Shown piece by piece: positions 7,048-15,211 of a DNA stretch of 60,671 nt. Origin of the DNA: Chloroflexota bacterium (GTDB lineage: Bacteria; Chloroflexota; Dehalococcoidia; Lucifugimonadales; UBA3495); NCBI GenBank assembly GCA_009837355.1, contig VXTR01000039.1, forward strand, positions 4,128-64,798. The letters run 5' to 3'. Each line of letters starts with the position of its first letter. Position 1 is the stretch's first letter. Below the pieces are notes generated by a model that saw only the letters and a list, made by a program, of their open reading frames with translations, did not search any database and had not been told where the DNA came from. A program made the translations under genes and the position numbers.

Positions 7048-7980
7048 TCACACCCTCCCCACCAAATTCCTCAACGCGGCGTAGGTTCGGGCGGCTGATT
7101 CGTCGCTATCGTTGGTGGTGAAGATGTTGGCGATGAAGTCGGTGGCGCCGGCGGCGGCGAATTGTTGGAGCTGGGTTTGTAGGGAGGCTTCGTTGCCGAC
7201 TACGGCCACTTGGGAGGGGCCTTCCACGTCTTCAACGTCCAGGATGCGACGGTAGTTGACCAGTCGGCCATAGCGTTCGTAGGACTCGGCGGCGGCGCGG
7301 CGTCCGGCGGTTTCATCGTCGCAGACGGTGGCGGGCAGCCCGACGCAGATGCGCGGTTCGGGTCGGCCGGCGGATTCGGCGGCGGCGTTGATGCGGGGGC
7401 GGACGTGGTCGCGGATAGCGCGAGGGCCGGCCATCCAGGTGATGGTGCCGTCGGCCTGTTGGCCGGCCAGACGGAGCATCCGCGGGGCTAACGCGGAAAT
7501 GAGCACCGGGCAGTTGGGGCGGTCGAGGACGTCCAGCTCGGCGTTGACGTTGTAGAAGCGGCCGGAGAATTGGACGCGGCCCTGGTCGATGAGCGGGCGC
7601 AGGACGGACAGGTATTCCCGGGTGTGCTGGGCCGGGCTGTCGTAGGAGAGTCCGAAACTCTCCTCGATACCTGGGCGATGGGACGGGCCGATGCCGAGGA
7701 GGAAGCGTCCCCCGGCGGCGGTGGCGGTGGTCAACGCCTGCTGGGCCAATGCCATCGGGTGGCGCGGGTAGGTGGGGACGACGCCGACGCCCAGCTCGAT
7801 GCGGGAGGTCTGGGTTCCGGCGAGGGCGAGGACGGTAAGGGCGTCGTAGCCACGGGCGGAGATGTGAGGCACCCAGAAGCTGTCGAACCCGTCGGCTTCG
7901 GCCTGCTTGATGCGGGCGATGAGGTCGTCCAGGGTGATGAGGTCGGCGGCGGACGCGCCGACGAAAACTCCGATACGCAT
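7048..7980 (-). CDS. LLM-class flavin/F420-dependent oxidoreductase
   Basis: A 310-residue luciferase-like barrel. It starts MRIGVFVGASAADLITLDDL and carries GFDSFWVPHISARGYDALTVLALAG, ELGVGVVPTYPRHP and GGRFLLGIGPSHRPGIE. This is the arrangement of the TIGR03564-type F420-dependent subfamily. The ATG shares one base with the stop of the SulP gene (TAATG), so it is translationally coupled to the transporter and probably part of the coaX-coaBC-sulP transcript. The substrate is unknown. One could speculate that the coupled anion transporter imports or exports a related compound, but nothing in the sequence proves it. Confidence 0.85.
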   Translation of the reverse strand: MRIGVFVGASAADLITLDDLIARIKQAEADGFDSFWVPHISARGYDALTVLALAGTQTSRIELGVGVVPTYPRHPMALAQQALTTATAAGGRFLLGIGPSHRPGIEESFGLSYDSPAQHTREYLSVLRPLIDQGRVQFSGRFYNVNAELDVLDRPNCPVLISALAPRMLRLAGQQADGTITWMAGPRAIRDHVRPRINAAAESAGRPEPRICVGLPATVCDDETAGRRAAAESYERYGRLVNYRRILDVEDVEGPSQVAVVGNEASLQTQLQQFAAAGATDFIANIFTTNDSDESAARTYAALRNLVGRV

Positions 7981-9644
7981 TATGCTGTCTCCGCGGGTTC
8001 GGGTGTGATGTTCAGGATGTTGCGGGCTACTGCGCGGGCGCCGTCGAGGTCGGCGACGAAGCGGTCCTCCGGCACTTTCGCGAGGATGTTGAGGGCGGTG
8101 AGGTTACGCTCGACGGGGGAGCCGGAGAGGCCCATTATGATGGACTCGGTGTCTTCCTCGTGGGCGATGTCAATCATCTGCTCGACGACCATGGCGGCGC
8201 TGTCGTCCATGTGCAGGGTTTCGGAGAAGTCGAAGATGACGACGTCGTGGTCGCGGATGTCGCCGCCGATGGTGTTGACGAGCTTGCTGGAAGAGGCGAC
8301 GGAGAAGCGGCCGCGCATACCGACCACGCCGACGCGGGCGGCGAACTCGTCGCCATCGTTGGCGGCGGCGGCGGCCTCGGGCGAGTCGTAGAGGAAAGAC
8401 TGGTCGAGGAGGGGAGTGGAGACGACGCTGTCGAGTTCCTGGCGTTCGACCTGGCGGGCGGCGACCATGCCGGCGGCGATGAGGCCGATGGCAATGGCGG
8501 TTACAAGGTCGAGGAACACGGTGAGGGCCAGGGTGATGAGCATGACGATGAGATGGTCGCGCTGGATGCGATGGGCGCGCTTGAGCAGCCGCCAGTCGAT
8601 GATGTCCCAGCCGACTTTCATCAGGATGCCGGCGAGGACGGCATGGGGGATTTCGGTGGCGTAGCGGCCGAGGCCGAGGACGAGGGCCAGGAGGACGCCG
8701 GCACGGACGACGCCGGAGAACGGGGTGCGTCCGCCGGAGCGTATGTTGATGACGGTGCCCAAGGTTGCGCCGGCGCCGGGCAAGCCGCCAATGAATCCGG
8801 CGACGGTGTTGCCGATGCCCTGGCCGACCAGTTCGCGGTTGGCGTTGTGGCTGGTGCGGGTAAGGGAGTCGGCGATGAGGGAGGTGAGCAGGCTGTCGAT
8901 GGAGCCGAGGAGGGCAAGCACCAGGGCGGGGGTCAGGGAGCTAAGCAGGAAGCCGAGGTCGAAGACGGGAATCCACAGCTCGGGCAGGCCGGTGGGAACG
9001 TCGCCGATGACGGAGAGGTTGTTGAGCCAGAAGATGCCGATGATGGAGCCGACAATCATGGCAGCCAACGGAGCGGGCAGGTAGCGTCGGGCCTGGGACG
9101 GCCACAGTACGCCGACCAAGAGGGTGATGGAGGCGACAATGAGAGCGTGGACTTCGGCGTTTGAGATTGCGTCGGGGAGGGCGCGGAACTTGTCGAGCAC
9201 ACCGCCGGGTTCGACCTGGGCGCCGACGAAGGGAGCGACCTGAACGAGCATTACGATGACGCCGATGCCGGTCATGAAGCCGGAGATGACGGAGTGGGGA
9301 GTGTAGGCGACGAACCGTCCGATCCTGATTGCGCCGAGGACAATCTGGATTATGCCGGCCAGCACGACGACGGTGAAGGCCTTAGCGAAGTCGCCGTCGG
9401 AGTGGACGGTTACGATGACCGCCATGGCGACGCTCATGGGGCCGGTGGGACCGGAAATCTGGGAGCGGGTGCCGCCAAACACAGCGGCGAAGAAACCGAC
9501 GGCAATGGCGCCGTACATACCGGCGATGGGACCCAATCCGGAGGCGACGCCGAAGGCCAGGGCGACCGGCAAGCCCACCACCGACGCCGTGAGACCGCCG
9601 AAGAGGTCGCCGCGCAGCGTGGCCAGCGTGTATCGCGGTCTCAT
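7980..9644 (-). CDS. SulP-family anion transporter with STAS domain
   Basis: A 554-residue protein: an N-terminal SulP membrane domain of ~400 residues, then a cytoplasmic STAS domain from about residue 430. The membrane part opens with DLFGGLTASVVGLPVALAFG and contains GPTGPMSVAMAVIV, both SulP signatures. The STAS part has FSVASSSKLVNTIGG and VVIFDFSETLHMDDSAAMVV, the anti-sigma-factor-antagonist fold. SulP proteins move sulfate, bicarbonate or dicarboxylates in symport or exchange, and the substrate cannot be assigned here. It starts 15 bases after coaBC ends and is coupled to the LLM gene, so all four genes probably share a transcript. Confidence 0.9.
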   Translation of the reverse strand: MRPRYTLATLRGDLFGGLTASVVGLPVALAFGVASGLGPIAGMYGAIAVGFFAAVFGGTRSQISGPTGPMSVAMAVIVTVHSDGDFAKAFTVVVLAGIIQIVLGAIRIGRFVAYTPHSVISGFMTGIGVIVMLVQVAPFVGAQVEPGGVLDKFRALPDAISNAEVHALIVASITLLVGVLWPSQARRYLPAPLAAMIVGSIIGIFWLNNLSVIGDVPTGLPELWIPVFDLGFLLSSLTPALVLALLGSIDSLLTSLIADSLTRTSHNANRELVGQGIGNTVAGFIGGLPGAGATLGTVINIRSGGRTPFSGVVRAGVLLALVLGLGRYATEIPHAVLAGILMKVGWDIIDWRLLKRAHRIQRDHLIVMLITLALTVFLDLVTAIAIGLIAAGMVAARQVERQELDSVVSTPLLDQSFLYDSPEAAAAANDGDEFAARVGVVGMRGRFSVASSSKLVNTIGGDIRDHDVVIFDFSETLHMDDSAAMVVEQMIDIAHEEDTESIIMGLSGSPVERNLTALNILAKVPEDRFVADLDGARAVARNILNITPEPAETA

Positions 9645-9659
9645 CGGGTTTAGATACCC

Positions 9660-10859
9660 TTATGCTCGGAGCTGCGCGGCTACGCGGTCGAGGATGCGAT
9701 GGCCGACCTCGTACTTGGTGAGGAGGGGCAGGCGTTCCACCTGGAGCTCGCGGTCGATGAGGACGACGCGGTTGGTATCCGCGCCGAAGCCGCTGCCCTC
9801 CTCGGTGATGTCGTTGGCGACGATGAGGTCGAGGGACTTGCGGCGGACCTTGTCGGCGGCGTTGGCTTCGAGGTTTTCGCTCTCGGCGGAGAAGCCGACG
9901 CGGACGAAATCGCCGGTGGCGGTGGCGAGAATGTCGGTGGTTTTCTCCAGGTCGATGGACATTTCATCGGCGGCGGTTTTCTTGATTTTCTGCTCGGCGG
10001 CGACGGCGGGGCGGTAGTCGGCGACGGCGGCGGCCATGATGAGGGCGTCGGCGGTGGGGGTTTCGGCGAGGACGGCGTCGCACATTTCCTGGGCGGAGCG
10101 CACCGGGGCCATCCTGACGAGCGGCGGGTCGGGCAGCGCGGTGGGAGCGGCGACCAGGACTACCTCGGCGCCGCGGTCGCGGGCGGCTTCGGCGAGGGCG
10201 TAGCCCATGCGTCCGGAGGAGTGGTTGGTAATGACGCGCACGGGGTCGATAGGTTCCTGGGTGCCGCCGGCGCTGACGATAACCTTGCGGCCGGCGAGGT
10301 CGCCGTGCTTGCCGAGGGCGGCGGCGACGTGGCCGAGGAGGTCGGCCGGCTCGACCAGGCGGCCCATGCCGATGAGGCCGGAGGCGAGGCGTCCGGGCGC
10401 GGGGCCGGCAAAGAAGACGCCGCGGGTTTGGAGACGGGCGACGTTCTCCCGAGTGGCGGGATGGTCGTACATATTGGCGTCCATGGCCGGGGCGATGAGC
10501 AGGGGAGCGTCGGTGGCAATGACGGTGGTGGTGAGCGGGTCGTCGGCGAGGCCGGCGGCCAGCTTGGCGATGCAGTGGACGGTGGCGGGGGCAATGACGA
10601 CGATATCGGCCCAGCGGGCCAGGGCGACGTGTTCGACGCTCTGCTCGGAGTTGGGGTCGAAGGTGTCGGTTACGACGGGACGATGGGTGAGGCTGCGGAA
10701 GGCCAGCGGGGTGACGAACTGGGTGGCTCCGTAGCTGAGGATGGTCTCGACATTGGCGCCGGCCTGGACCAGCTTGCTGGCGAGGTCAAGGGCCTTGTAG
10801 CAGGCGATGCTGCCGGTAACTCCGAGGACGACGTTCTTTCCGGCCAGTGCAGATTGCAT
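9660..10859 (-). CDS. coaBC: bifunctional phosphopantothenoylcysteine decarboxylase / phosphopantothenate-cysteine ligase
   Basis: A 399-residue protein with CoaC (flavin decarboxylase, residues ~1-180) followed by CoaB (ligase). CoaC signatures are VVLGVTGSIACYKALDL near the N-terminus, the active-site region VVIAPATVHCIAKLAAGLAD, and APAMDANMY. CoaB signatures are SAGGTQEPIDPVRVITNHSS, ALIMAAAVADYRP, KIKKT and ANDITEEGSGFG. It makes 4'-phosphopantetheine from 4'-phosphopantothenate, Cys and CTP for CoA. ATG 10859 with AGGG eight bases upstream is chosen over the GTG three codons earlier. It lies 12 bases after coaX, so two CoA steps are grouped. Confidence 0.95.
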   Translation of the reverse strand: MQSALAGKNVVLGVTGSIACYKALDLASKLVQAGANVETILSYGATQFVTPLAFRSLTHRPVVTDTFDPNSEQSVEHVALARWADIVVIAPATVHCIAKLAAGLADDPLTTTVIATDAPLLIAPAMDANMYDHPATRENVARLQTRGVFFAGPAPGRLASGLIGMGRLVEPADLLGHVAAALGKHGDLAGRKVIVSAGGTQEPIDPVRVITNHSSGRMGYALAEAARDRGAEVVLVAAPTALPDPPLVRMAPVRSAQEMCDAVLAETPTADALIMAAAVADYRPAVAAEQKIKKTAADEMSIDLEKTTDILATATGDFVRVGFSAESENLEANAADKVRRKSLDLIVANDITEEGSGFGADTNRVVLIDRELQVERLPLLTKYEVGHRILDRVAAQLRA

Positions 10860-10871
10860 AGTAATCACCCT

Positions 10872-11684
10872 CTATTCGGCGCCATTCATGCGGTAGATGA
10901 GGTCGAGGCCCACGAGAGTCAGTTCCTGGTTGATGTCGTCAAAGACGGGGGCGTGGTCGGCGATGACGGTAACGAGGCCGCCGGTGCCGACGACCTTGGC
11001 GTCGGTTCCGATTTCGGCTTTGAAGCGCTGGACCATGGTGGTAACCAGGCCGGCGTAGCCGAGGACGAGGCCGGACTGCAAGGCGGCGGTAGTGTTGCGT
11101 CCCACGGCTGCCGGCGGGGCGACCAACTCGACGCGACGGAGCAGGGAAGTGTTGTCATAGAGGGCGTCGGCGGAGAGGTTGATGCCGGGGGCGATGGCGC
11201 CGCCCAGGTATTCACCGTCGCGGGAAACGGCGTCGAACACGGTAGCGGTACCGAGGTCAACCACGACGACGGGAGCGCCGTAGAGTTTGACGGCGGCCAC
11301 GGCGTCCACGATGCGGTCGGGGCCGACGTCGCGGGGGTTGTCGTAGCGGACGGGCATACCGAGGTCAATTTGAGAGTTGACGAGCAGGGGCGGGACGCCG
11401 AAGAAGTTGCGGCAGACGTCCTCGAACAGGCCGGTGAGCGGGGGCACGACGGAGCAGATGCAGGCGGCGGTGATGTCGGCCGGGGCGATGCCGCGAAACT
11501 CGAGGAGGTTCCTGAGCAGGATGGCGTACTCGTCGGCCAGTCGGCGGGAGTCGGTGGCGATGCGAAGGGTGGTTACGAGCCGCTGGGCAGGGCTGAGGTC
11601 GTTGGGGTCGGGTTTGGTCGCCGGGGTGTCGCGGAACACGCCCAGGGTGACGGCGGTGTTGCCGATGTCGATGGTGAGGAGCAT
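10872..11684 (-). CDS. coaX: type III pantothenate kinase
   Basis: A 270-residue ASKHA-fold kinase beginning MLLTIDIGNTAVTLGVF, the phosphate-binding motif of CoaX. It continues with SVVPPLTG, YDNPRDVGPDRIVDAVAA and VVVDLGTATVFDAVS, the family's catalytic and K+-binding segments, then LGGAIAPGINLSADAL. It phosphorylates pantothenate, the first step of CoA synthesis, and unlike type I kinases is not feedback-inhibited by CoA. It is the first gene of the coaX-coaBC operon. The ribosome-binding site before the ATG is weak. Confidence 0.95.
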   Translation of the reverse strand: MLLTIDIGNTAVTLGVFRDTPATKPDPNDLSPAQRLVTTLRIATDSRRLADEYAILLRNLLEFRGIAPADITAACICSVVPPLTGLFEDVCRNFFGVPPLLVNSQIDLGMPVRYDNPRDVGPDRIVDAVAAVKLYGAPVVVVDLGTATVFDAVSRDGEYLGGAIAPGINLSADALYDNTSLLRRVELVAPPAAVGRNTTAALQSGLVLGYAGLVTTMVQRFKAEIGTDAKVVGTGGLVTVIADHAPVFDDINQELTLVGLDLIYRMNGAE

Positions 11685-11742
11685 GGTGAAAACCCGGTTA
11701 GTAGTATAACTTTCCCTGCTTGCCCACTGCCAGCATTCGGGG

Positions 11743-12231
11743 TTAGCGGCGGTCGAAGCCTACCTGGACGATGCGGGGTTGGTCGATGCCGGCGACGCCG
11801 ACGTACTGGAAGAGGGCGCCGTCGGCGGCGCGGGGTTGGGCGTTCTGGACGACGACGGTTTCGCCGCCCAGGAGGAGGTTGGCGAAGGGAGCGGCCTGAG
11901 ATGCTGAGTTGGGATCGGTGGGGAACTCAAAGACTACGCCGGGTACGTTGGTGAACTCGATGCGCCCGTTTTCGTCGCTGATCCAGAATTCGTCGATGGC
12001 GGTGGAGTCGGCGATGCGGCCCAGGGCGACGTCAATTTCCTGGGGGGTCATGCCGGCGCGGAGGGCGGCGTCGATGTAGTATGCGGTGAGGGTGGCTTGA
12101 GCGACCATGTGGTCGGCCTCGGGCGTTTCGGCGGCGGCAGGGGCATCGGAATCGTCGGCATTACCGCCGCAGGCGAGGGCAAGAACCATGATGATGGAGA
12201 GGAGGGCGGTCAAGAGTATGGTTTTGGGCAT
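11743..12231 (-). CDS. lipoprotein with Cache-like/sensor domain
   Basis: A 162-residue protein with a lipoprotein signal: MPKTILLTALLSIIMVLALA followed by the lipobox Cys at about residue 21 (LALACGG). The mature part has helical and beta segments (EIDVALGRIADSTAIDEFWI, DENGRIEFTN, VVVQNAQPRAADGALFQYVG) like extracytoplasmic sensor domains found in chemoreceptors. As a lipoprotein it would be a stand-alone ligand or redox sensor, or a binding partner, on the outer face of the membrane. It diverges from the pentapeptide-TIR gene and ends 58 bases before coaX. Confidence 0.7.
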   Translation of the reverse strand: MPKTILLTALLSIIMVLALACGGNADDSDAPAAAETPEADHMVAQATLTAYYIDAALRAGMTPQEIDVALGRIADSTAIDEFWISDENGRIEFTNVPGVVFEFPTDPNSASQAAPFANLLLGGETVVVQNAQPRAADGALFQYVGVAGIDQPRIVQVGFDRR

Positions 12232-12336
12232 GGTAAAGGTCTCCTTGGCTTATGTACGGCGGCTATTTTACACGATACGGTTACAGGCGTGATTTATGCT
12301 AAAATCGTGGCCGAAATCCCTTTTGGAGACATAGTG

Positions 12337-13620
12337 ATGGCCAACATGGAACTGGTCCAAATCGTGAAGCGGGGGCGCGACGCGGTGGCAGCGTGGCGGG
12401 AGGAGAACCCCAACCAACAGCTGGACCTGAACGCGTGCTACATGAGCCACGCGCGCATCCCGATGGTGAACCTGCGGGGCGCGGATATGCGGGACGGCGA
12501 CTTCATGGGGGCGATGGTGCGCCGGGCCGACCTGTCGAACAGCTATCTGAACGACGCGCACTTTTACCGCGCCGACCTGCGGGAAGTGAACCTGAGCCGG
12601 GCCATTGCGCCGGGGGCGAACCTGCGGGGGGCCGATTTGCGCAACGCCAACCTGGGGGGCATAAACCTGGACCGAGGCACGCTGTCGGAAGCCAACCTGT
12701 CCGGGGCGGATTTGACCAACGCCAACCTGGACCGGGCCAACCTGGACCGGACGAACCTGACCGGGGCGAACCTGACCGGGGCCAGCTTCAACGGGGCGAA
12801 TCTGTCGCGCACGAACCTGTCGGGGGCCATCCTGAACGAGGCCGACTTTTACGAGGCGGTGCTGAACGACACGGTTACCGGAGAGGCGGACTTCCACAAC
12901 TGCATCATCGGGTACACGGTGTTCCAGAACTGCGCCATGGACGCGGCGGTGGGCCTGGACAGCGTCCGGCACGACGCGCCGAGCACCATCGGGCTGGACA
13001 CGTTGATACGCTCCCGGGGAGCGCTGCCGGAGTCGTTCATCCTGGGTTCGGGCGTGCCCATTGCGGTGGCGGAGATACAGGACTCGGTGGTGGACGCGCC
13101 GGTTACCACGCTGGAGGTGCACATTTCCTGCGCGAATGGCGACGTTGAGTTTGCGCGGCAGCTGGAGGCGAACCTGAGGGCGCAGGGCGTGCGCAGCTGG
13201 GTGTTTGCCGAAGGGTTCCGGGGCAACCCGCTGGTGGACCGGCGGGCGACCTCCGGGGAAGAGGAAATCGAGCGGTGGATTCGGCACTACGACCGGCTGG
13301 TGGTGGTGTGCACGGCCGGCGGGCTGGACAGCGAGACGGTGCGCAACGACATCACAGCGGCGCAGGAATCGGAACGGAGCTCGGACCAGTGGACGATGTT
13401 CCTGGTGGACGCCGACGGCGTGATGGGAGCGGGCCGGAACCGGGCGGCGCGGCTGTTGACAGAGGAGCACCGGGTGTTTGACCTGACCGGGCAGGCCGGG
13501 GGGTCGGAGGAGTACCAGGCGGCGCTGGGGGACCTGATTGAGAATCTGCGGCAGGAGCAGCCGGCCAGCGCCGCGAAGCCGCCGCGGCAGGCGGTTGACC
13601 CGAGGACGCTGCAGTTGTAG
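12337..13620 (+). CDS. pentapeptide-repeat / TIR-domain fusion protein
   Basis: A 427-residue protein. Residues ~1-30 are a helical cap (MANMELVQIVKRGRDAVAAW). Residues ~45-200 are A(D/N)LxX pentapeptide repeats forming a right-handed beta-helix. Residues ~207-245 are the linker GLDSVRHDAPSTIGLDTLI...ALPESF, known from bacterial pentapeptide-TIR proteins. Residues ~257-400 are a TIR-like domain (VHISCANGDVEFARQLEANL, then GVRSWVF, DRLVVVC). TIR domains often hydrolyse NAD+ in antiphage defence. Here the position of the usual catalytic Glu (SxxVxxEI) reads SETVRNDITAA, with Asp, so activity may differ. GGAG lies eight bases before ATG 12337; longer in-frame starts would cross the divergent lipoprotein gene. 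A terminator follows at 13729. Confidence 0.85.
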   Translation: MANMELVQIVKRGRDAVAAWREENPNQQLDLNACYMSHARIPMVNLRGADMRDGDFMGAMVRRADLSNSYLNDAHFYRADLREVNLSRAIAPGANLRGADLRNANLGGINLDRGTLSEANLSGADLTNANLDRANLDRTNLTGANLTGASFNGANLSRTNLSGAILNEADFYEAVLNDTVTGEADFHNCIIGYTVFQNCAMDAAVGLDSVRHDAPSTIGLDTLIRSRGALPESFILGSGVPIAVAEIQDSVVDAPVTTLEVHISCANGDVEFARQLEANLRAQGVRSWVFAEGFRGNPLVDRRATSGEEEIERWIRHYDRLVVVCTAGGLDSETVRNDITAAQESERSSDQWTMFLVDADGVMGAGRNRAARLLTEEHRVFDLTGQAGGSEEYQAALGDLIENLRQEQPASAAKPPRQAVDPRTLQL

Positions 13621-13637
13621 GGCCACCCCTTACCCCT

Positions 13638-13662
13638 GGATTCCGGCTTTCGCCGGAATGAC
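13638..13662. repeat. dispersed palindromic repeat, family A (copy 1)
   Basis: GGATTCCGGCTTTCG runs into CCGGAATGAC: arms ATTCCGGC and GCCGGAAT pair around a short loop. Near-identical copies occur at 21353-21376 and 58301-58325, with a half copy at 45075-45090. All lie between genes, like REP elements. Confidence 0.8.
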
Positions 13663-13708
13663 GTAGGGCCGGTATGACGTAGGGCCGGCATGATTCAGGG
13701 CCGGTATG
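13661..13708. repeat. 16-base tandem repeat, three units
   Basis: Units ACGTAGGGCCGGTATG (13661-13676), ACGTAGGGCCGGCATG (13677-13692) and ATTCAGGGCCGGTATG (13693-13708), directly abutting the palindromic repeat. A fourth, decayed unit (GCGCAGGG) follows. Confidence 0.85.
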
Positions 13709-13728
13709 GCGCAGGGAGTGAACAAGTA

Positions 13729-13760
13729 CAGGGGCGGGAAAGTTCCCGCCCCTGCTTTTT
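13729..13760 (+). terminator. intrinsic terminator for the pentapeptide-TIR gene
   Basis: CAGGGGCGGG (13729-13738) pairs with CCCGCCCCTG (13745-13754) around AAAGTT, followed by CTTTTT on the plus strand. The stem belongs to the AGGGGCG...CGCCCCT palindrome family also seen at 22250 and 24689. Confidence 0.8.
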
Positions 13761-13801
13761 GTCCGTTCCGGAGAACCGACGGATTCGGTTGGCTACACCG
13801 T

Positions 13802-15076
13802 TTAGATGTAATCTTCCTCCTCGTACATCATGTCGACGTTGTCGGTGCTCTGGCCGAGGCCACGGGTTACGTCGGTGCGGAAGGCTTCGAGCATCTCGTC
13901 GGTGATCTCGTTGCCGTTGGCGCGGGCGGCGTCCTTGAGCTGGTCGAAAGCCCACTCGGAGGTGTCGCCGTGGGGCATGTCGAAGAAGCCGGGCTCGAAG
14001 ACGGGGAGTTCGCCGGGGCCGAAGTAGCCCTTGCCCTCGATGTTGTAACCTTCGAGGTCGTGGGTGCCCTTGCCGAGAACCTGACCGGTGGCAGCGTAGT
14101 GCTCCATGGTGGCCTTCATGCCGTACTTCTGGATGGGGCAGACCTTCATGCAGACGCCGCAACCGAGGTAGCGGGCCATGACGGGCCGGCAGCGCTTGAA
14201 GTAGAGCTTGTTCTTCTCGATGCCGCGCCACCAAATCTTGTCGCGCATGAGGGCGCGGCCGGGGCAGCGGTTGACGCAGACCTGGCAGACCTGACAGAAG
14301 GCGTGGATGCCGTAGTCCACCGGGCTGTCATAGGTGACGTTGGCGTCGGTGGTAATCATCATGATGCGGCAGCGGGAGCCGACGTGGGGGGTCAGCAGGT
14401 AGCCGCAAGCGCCGAGCTGTCCGAGGCCGGCGGCGACGAACATCGGGATGTAGGGGCCGGTGTTGTCGTTGGGGCTGTGGACCTGGGCGCGGTAGCCGAG
14501 GCTGCGGACGAAGTTGCCCAGTTCCAGGCCGGCCGCGCCTTCGGTGCGGTAGGTGCTGGAGTGGACGATTTCGGCGTCGATGCTGGGGATGGTCTGGGTG
14601 GGCTCGAAGTCCTGCTCGTAGGCGAGGCAGATGACGTGGGGGAAGCGGACCCAGTCCTTCTTACTCTGATAGACGTAGCGGATGTCAAAGGCGGTGATGC
14701 CGACTTCGACGAAGCCGAGTTCGCGGGCCTTCTGCTTGATGGCTTCGGTGACGTCGTCGCCGGTGGATTCGGCGGTGGGCTCGAGGTCGCCGGTCAAGCG
14801 GGCAGCCATGACGAGGTTGCGGTTGAGCTTGTCGTGTTCCTTACGGATTTCACGCATTTCGGCGTGCTGGTCGCGGAGGGTGTTGGCCCAGTCGCGGGAA
14901 GCGCGCTCGGTGATGTTCATGGTTTCGACGGGATACTCGCGGGAGTACCAGTCAACTTCGCGCTGGTTCATGGGGATGCCGGGAGTGGTTTCGAGCTCCT
15001 CGGGCACCGGGATGGTGACAGGCGCGTCGCCCAGATACTTGCCAGGACGCCGTACCTCATGACCGATGGTTAGCAT
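13802..15076 (-). CDS. reductive-dehalogenase-like 4Fe-4S protein, paralogue 1
   Basis: A 424-residue protein resembling the catalytic part of RdhA/QueG-type corrinoid Fe-S proteins. The C-terminal ferredoxin domain has CQVCQVCVNRCP (Cys261, 264, 267, 271) and a second cluster, Cys296, 306, 309 and 313 (ending CGVCMKVCP). The middle region (LGNFVRSLGYRAQ, VAAGLGQLGACGYLLTPHVG) is the B12-binding-type fold of this family. There is no twin-arginine signal and no RdhB anchor nearby, so it is cytoplasmic and may not be a respiratory dehalogenase. Marine Dehalococcoidia carry such proteins with unproven substrates. A GGAGGAGG precedes the ATG. A clear promoter with an overlapping palindrome lies upstream. 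A closely similar paralogue is at 16503-17780. Confidence 0.8.
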   Translation of the reverse strand: MLTIGHEVRRPGKYLGDAPVTIPVPEELETTPGIPMNQREVDWYSREYPVETMNITERASRDWANTLRDQHAEMREIRKEHDKLNRNLVMAARLTGDLEPTAESTGDDVTEAIKQKARELGFVEVGITAFDIRYVYQSKKDWVRFPHVICLAYEQDFEPTQTIPSIDAEIVHSSTYRTEGAAGLELGNFVRSLGYRAQVHSPNDNTGPYIPMFVAAGLGQLGACGYLLTPHVGSRCRIMMITTDANVTYDSPVDYGIHAFCQVCQVCVNRCPGRALMRDKIWWRGIEKNKLYFKRCRPVMARYLGCGVCMKVCPIQKYGMKATMEHYAATGQVLGKGTHDLEGYNIEGKGYFGPGELPVFEPGFFDMPHGDTSEWAFDQLKDAARANGNEITDEMLEAFRTDVTRGLGQSTDNVDMMYEEEDYI

Positions 15077-15123
15077 ATCCTCCTCCTTCAGATGGACTGC
15101 CTAAGTAGGCCGAATTTGCAGGA

Positions 15124-15152
15124 AAGATACTGCCGCCCCAAGTAATTGTCAA
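15124..15152 (-). promoter_or_regulatory. sigma70-type promoter of RdhA-like gene 1
   Basis: Reading the minus strand: TTGACA (15152-15147), a 17-base spacer and TATCTT (15129-15124). Transcription would start near 15117, about 40 bases before the ATG at 15076. Confidence 0.7.
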
Positions 15153-15160
15153 TACTTGGG
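15137..15160. promoter_or_regulatory. inverted repeat overlapping the -35 box (candidate operator)
   Basis: CCCAAGTA (15137-15144) and TACTTGGG (15153-15160) form a perfect 8-base inverted repeat with an 8-base centre that contains the -35 hexamer of the promoter. This placement suits a repressor or a metal/redox-responsive dimeric regulator. Confidence 0.6.
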
Positions 15161-15166
15161 CTATGG

Positions 15167-15194
15167 AATCATCATATTCTGTTACATGATGATT
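15167..15194. promoter_or_regulatory. second inverted repeat upstream of RdhA-like gene 1
   Basis: AATCATCAT (15167-15175) and ATGATGATT (15186-15194) are exact reverse complements with a 10-base centre. The element lies just upstream of the -35 region and just after the aminotransferase stop (15212). Without a following U-tract it suits an activator site better than a terminator. Confidence 0.55.
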
Positions 15195-15211
15195 GTTATT
15201 TGGAGAGTGGG

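Noticed and set aside
6877-7098. Small plus-strand open frame in the gap before the LLM gene
   Set aside because: No ribosome site, no motifs and overlap with the LLM 3' end; the 194-base gap 6854-7047 holds nothing I can support.
9699-11954. Long plus-strand open frame opposite coaBC and coaX
   Set aside because: Both minus-strand genes are unmistakable; the opposite frame has only low-complexity Gly/Asp/Val composition.
13661-13708. Possible CRISPR array
   Set aside because: The units are directly contiguous 16-mers without spacers, and there are no cas genes.
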